Below are positions 6,751 through 9,084 of a stretch of 9,084 bases of DNA, in pieces. The DNA comes from Deltaproteobacteria bacterium (GTDB taxonomy: Bacteria; Desulfobacterota; Desulfobacteria; Desulfobacterales; Desulfosalsimonadaceae), in contig JAJRPH010000214.1 of NCBI GenBank assembly GCA_024280875.1, positions 1-9,084 of the forward strand. The letters are read 5' to 3'. The notes below the pieces were generated by a model, which was not told the origin of the DNA, ran no database searches, and saw only the letters and a list, made by a program, of their open reading frames with translations. The translations under genes were made by a program, and so were the position numbers. Position 1 is the first letter of the stretch. Each line of letters begins with the position of its first letter.

Positions 6751-6764
6751 GTGTTATCCAACAC
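6751..6764. other. Small hairpin between convergent genes
   Basis: GTGTT (6751–6755) pairs with AACAC (6760–6764) around ATCC. It sits in the 45-nt gap between the stop of the WYL gene and the stop of the convergent PLD gene. There is no T-run on either strand, so it is at best a weak termination or mRNA-end structure. Confidence 0.25.
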
Positions 6765-6790
6765 GATGAGTCTTTCTGGTGGCTGGTAAC

Positions 6791-8167
6791 TTATTCCTCG
6801 TTAAAGTGAATAATGCTGTAGTCGGGATTTTCTATTAACCATTCGTCAATCTTATTTTTCAATTGCTCTGTATCAAGCTCGTCTTTTTCATCGTCGTCAA
6901 GATCTAAGTTCCAGGCAAAAGCTTGAGCAACAACATTGCTTGTTTCCTTTATGTATTCTTTTGACCAATGATATAAAAGAGATTCACAAAATGATTCCTC
7001 GAACTCTTCTGATGCAACAGGATCATTCCAGACATCTGGAGCAGGAACACTGGTTACACCTGAAACAAGTCTGTTATAATATTCAGCATTGTCTATTTTG
7101 TTATTAATATTTTCTATCCAGTTTTCCCAAGCTTCTTTTGCTACATTTTCATTTGAATATTTCCAGTCTGTAATGCCTATGCTTTCAAGATATTTTTGAA
7201 TTCTATATCGTAACCCCAAAAAGGCATTAATAATATTTTCTTCCTCTTCGTTAATTTTCTTCTTTATGAAATCAAAGTATGGTTGTCTCTCAGTAATTCG
7301 TTTCTTTAATGTAGTTTTTAGATTATCTCTCAATGATTGTGGATTCCAAAAACCATAACAAGTTTTAATACAATATTTTTTCCAAAAGGCCTTGCCACTA
7401 CCAAGATCAGGCAGCTTTATGCCCAAACCAAATGGCGTTTTTGCTGAAAGTAAAACTTCAAGCGATACAGAATCTGTTATGCTTGCCTCTATCATTGGAT
7501 CAATATTTACTTGTTGCCTAACAACGTTTTGTGGCAAATATAGTTTGAACCGGAATGGATTTTGCTCCTTTAATTCATAATAAATTGAACCATTTAATAA
7601 TAGTTGTCTCATGCATGATGGGAAATTGCCAGATGTATCAATACCTACTTGAACTGATTGAGCATGAAGATTATCTGCATATTCTTTTATCCACTTTGCT
7701 AAGCGATTTCCGTTCGCTTTTCCACCAATATTGATATCTTCATAAAGAATTAATTCTTCATTTTGGCTAATTCCATTTTGTGTTAAATTCATTGACCCAA
7801 ATAATATCTTTGCTTTTTTGTTTCCTTCAATTAAATAGGCTTTACTATGAAATAGAGCCCCCAACTGTACAAGAAAAATTCCACTACTTGAATTACATAT
7901 ATTGTGTATTTTCTTGTTTGCTTTTATAAATTTTTTTTGAGTTTCCCTATCTGATAAATAGTGACTTGATGACTTGTCAATAAATATTCGTAAGGAAGGG
8001 AGTCCTCTGGTATCGGCAATTTCATCTACATATTTAATTAGCTGATCAATGCTATCAAAGTCGATATAAGCCGAAATAATTACAACATTTCGTATTGCTC
8101 CAGATATTTGAAAAAGTTTATTTAGTGGCTGACAAGCATCATACAGCCGTAAAGATTTTATTTTCAT
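6791..8167 (-). CDS. Phospholipase D family (HKD) protein, putative nuclease
   Basis: 458 residues. The N-terminal ~165 residues are a PLD domain: strand NVVIISAYID (27–36), then the HKD-type active site LFHSKAYLIEG with His107 and Lys109, GSMNLT with Ser125 and Asn127, and NEELILYE with Glu137/Glu138. Only one HKD motif is present, as in the BfiI/NgoFVII type of restriction nuclease and Nuc, which work as dimers; two-motif lipases are longer. Residues 180–458 match nothing I recognise; they contain an acid-rich helix region (305–320, KINEEEENIINAF) and an acidic DLDDDEKDELD stretch (about 425–436). No signal peptide, so cytoplasmic. Start ATG 8167 has AGGAGA 5 nt upstream. Single-HKD proteins next to WYL regulators are typical of defence islands, so a DNA-targeting role is a reasonable inference, but a substrate cannot be named. 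Confidence 0.8.
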   Translation of the reverse strand: MKIKSLRLYDACQPLNKLFQISGAIRNVVIISAYIDFDSIDQLIKYVDEIADTRGLPSLRIFIDKSSSHYLSDRETQKKFIKANKKIHNICNSSSGIFLVQLGALFHSKAYLIEGNKKAKILFGSMNLTQNGISQNEELILYEDINIGGKANGNRLAKWIKEYADNLHAQSVQVGIDTSGNFPSCMRQLLLNGSIYYELKEQNPFRFKLYLPQNVVRQQVNIDPMIEASITDSVSLEVLLSAKTPFGLGIKLPDLGSGKAFWKKYCIKTCYGFWNPQSLRDNLKTTLKKRITERQPYFDFIKKKINEEEENIINAFLGLRYRIQKYLESIGITDWKYSNENVAKEAWENWIENINNKIDNAEYYNRLVSGVTSVPAPDVWNDPVASEEFEESFCESLLYHWSKEYIKETSNVVAQAFAWNLDLDDDEKDELDTEQLKNKIDEWLIENPDYSIIHFNEE

Positions 8168-8477
8168 TTTGGTCTCCTATATTTCAATTTTAGTATTTGA
8201 TCTCTACTAACGTCAATATTAAGTAACCATTCTTGTCGGACCAAATTATCTTATTGATTTTTATTAAAATTCATTCCAAAAATAGCTGTTTTCAGAGCTT
8301 AGCGCACACTTTTCATGGGTAAAAAGAGGGCAATGGTACCGGGTCTTGAATTGTGAATTAAAACATCAACAACAGACCAAAATACTCACCGAAAAAATCT
8401 GTATCCCATTGCAACATACAATAGCTAAATCGGCTGTCCAGATGAAAATCCGGCAGGCACAATATATAGCGTTTTTA
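8168..8477. other. Intergenic region upstream of the PLD gene, no gene seen
   Basis: AT-rich promoter-side region of the minus-strand PLD gene. The only clear structure is the right arm of the 28-nt inverted repeat at 8335–8362. A minus-strand promoter presumably lies between 8180 and 8300, but no convincing -35/-10 pair stands out. No open frame of useful length with a ribosome site was found. Confidence 0.5.
8335..8362 (-). repeat. Right arm of 28-nt inverted repeat
   Basis: Reverse complement of 3207–3234 with one mismatch (27 of 28), facing the left arm. It lies 168 nt upstream of the PLD start and 115 nt from the truncated toxin. Together the arms enclose all five AT-rich genes. Confidence 0.85.
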
Positions 8478-8717
8478 TTAGATCAGAGGGTCATTAGTCT
8501 GCCCTTGACTCATTAAAAATTTTATTAAGAGCCACGGGCAGACCCCTATCCCTCGTAGTTTGTGAAACGGATTGTTTCCTCTCATTTTGGTTGTATCCGG
8601 ATTTGGAGGGCTTTCAGCCAAACTGTCAATTTTATCGATGATACGCTTTCGGTCAGCCTTCGGTACTTTTTTGAGTACTTTAGCAGCAGATTTATTAACC
8701 GCTATCCGATAGCTCAA
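8478..8717 (-). pseudogene. RelE/ParE-type toxin, C-terminus lost
   Basis: Residues 1–55 (SYRIAVNKSAAKVLKKVPKA, then IIDKIDSLAESPPNPDTTKMRG and FHKLR) match the first half of RelE/ParE-family toxins, which are normally 85–95 residues. After FHKLR (about 8557) the family's conserved core strand with its Arg/Tyr catalytic part (usually like GDYRVIYEI) is missing; the frame instead runs through a palindrome and stops at 8478. The missing part was looked for to 8363 on the minus strand and not found. The start is TTG at 8717, overlapping the antitoxin stop by 4 nt (TTGA), the classical coupled arrangement. The product is probably inactive. Confidence 0.72.
8497..8543. repeat. Imperfect palindrome at the broken 3' end of the toxin gene
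   Basis: GTCTGCCC (8497–8504) pairs with GGGCAGAC (8536–8543). Inside, CTC (8509–8511) pairs with GAG (8529–8531), and TTAA with TTAA (8513–8516, 8525–8528), giving a bulged 47-nt hairpin. It begins just past the point where toxin homology is lost, so it is probably the inserted or joined sequence that truncated the gene. There is no T-run, so it is not a standard terminator. Confidence 0.6.
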
Positions 8718-8920
8718 CCCTCAAGTTCCTTTTTCAACTCTTCCCAGGAAATCGGATCACCCGGTTCTTTTTTCGCTTTCCACGCATCATCAATATCTAT
8801 CTGGTCCTCCAACTTTTGAAGCAATTTTAACTCTTTCATTGAGACAATAGCCGCAACAGATTCGCCACGACGGGTCAGAACAAAAGACTCATCCCCAAAA
8901 GCGACCCTATTGATTATATT
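8714..8920 (-). pseudogene. Phd/YefM-type antitoxin, N-terminus lost
   Basis: The frame reads NRVAFGDESFVLTRRGES, then VAAIVSMKELKLLQKLEDQ and IDIDDAWKAKKEPGDP, and ends SWEELKKELEG with TGA at 8714–8716. This is the middle and C-terminal toxin-binding part of Phd/YefM antitoxins; in that family NRVAFG is usually preceded by about 15–20 residues including the DNA-binding N-terminus and often SEII. Here an in-frame TGA lies at 8921–8923 and no start codon is available. AGTGAAATA just upstream would encode SEI if 2 nt were removed, so a small frameshift is possible, but further upstream no antitoxin-like sequence remains. The gene is too short for a full antitoxin (68 codons visible, no start). 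Confidence 0.75.
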
Positions 8921-9029
8921 TCACTGCTGTCCGGTTAACTTTTTTTACTACAATATAACATCTTGATTATTAATATGATACTTGCAATTTTATTTTTTGA
9001 GATAGCGTTTTCGGTTTTTTTGTTATTTT

Positions 9030-9051
9030 TCGCCTCCGGCGAGGTTTTTTT
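9030..9051 (+). terminator. Rho-independent terminator-like hairpin
   Basis: TCGCC (9030–9034), loop TCC, GGCGA (9038–9042), then GG and seven T (9045–9051) on the + strand. The stem is short but GC-rich. No gene reading into it from the left is visible on the + strand in this window. It could serve a small transcript within 8922–9030, or be the edge of an inserted element. The surrounding DNA (8921–9084) is AT-rich, and I see no gene in it. Confidence 0.5.
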
Positions 9052-9084
9052 ATTATAAAATCAAACTAATAAGTGTAATTTACT

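Noticed and set aside
3176..8383. Extra inverted match ATTTTGGT (3176–3183) / ACCAAAAT (8376–8383) outside the 28-nt arms
   Set aside because: The 8-mers lie at different distances from the arms (23 and 13 nt), so chance is likely.
8562..8819. Plus-strand open frame opposite the toxin–antitoxin remains
   Set aside because: Minus-strand frames show clear Phd/YefM and RelE/ParE sequence; the plus-strand frame is their shadow.
1..9084. CRISPR array or direct-repeat array
   Set aside because: No regularly spaced direct repeats were seen; all repeats found are single inverted pairs or low-complexity tracts.

Overview
The window looks like a chromosome segment of a sulfate-reducing Desulfobacterota bacterium (Desulfobacterales-like). 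The evidence is a heterodisulfide-reductase-type electron transfer operon with a HdrA–MvhD fusion, a UGA codon read as selenocysteine inside hdrA, and dispersed intergenic repeats of kinds I associate with these genomes. The assignment is an inference from gene content; there is no rRNA or other marker in the window.

Region 1 (1–2964, + strand, visibly GC-richer): the 3' end of a CCG-domain (HdrB/HdrD-type) iron-sulfur subunit, then a full-length hdrA. The hdrA reading frame is crossed by one TGA at 1159–1161. A perfect 7-bp hairpin with a GGTC loop follows 20 nt later, as expected of a bacterial SECIS element, so the two open frames are read here as one selenoprotein of about 809 residues. 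A 71-nt inverted-repeat element separates the two genes.

Region 2 (2965–3434): about 470 nt of intergenic DNA with a purine-rich tract, a dispersed-repeat-like stretch, one arm of a 28-nt inverted repeat (3207–3234) and a GC-rich imperfect palindrome.

Region 3 (3435–8167, AT-rich, probably acquired): a three-gene minus-strand operon, a divergent WYL-domain regulator, and a convergent PLD-family (HKD) putative nuclease gene. The operon order is a leucine-rich-repeat-variant-like protein, a twin-arginine-signal protein of unknown function, and a second twin-arginine-type protein whose body is a degenerate FtsZ-like domain. The FtsZ-like protein keeps the T7-loop DFADVR motif but has lost the GTP-binding glycine loop. 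The second gene starts right behind a 12-G homopolymer. The second arm of the 28-nt inverted repeat lies at 8335–8362, so the two arms bracket the whole AT-rich block. I regard this as a candidate undescribed cassette; its function is not evident from sequence.

Region 4 (8363–9084): remains of a Phd/YefM–RelE/ParE toxin–antitoxin pair on the minus strand. Both genes are damaged: the toxin loses its C-terminal half at an imperfect palindrome, and the antitoxin lacks an intact N-terminus. A terminator-like hairpin lies near the right edge.
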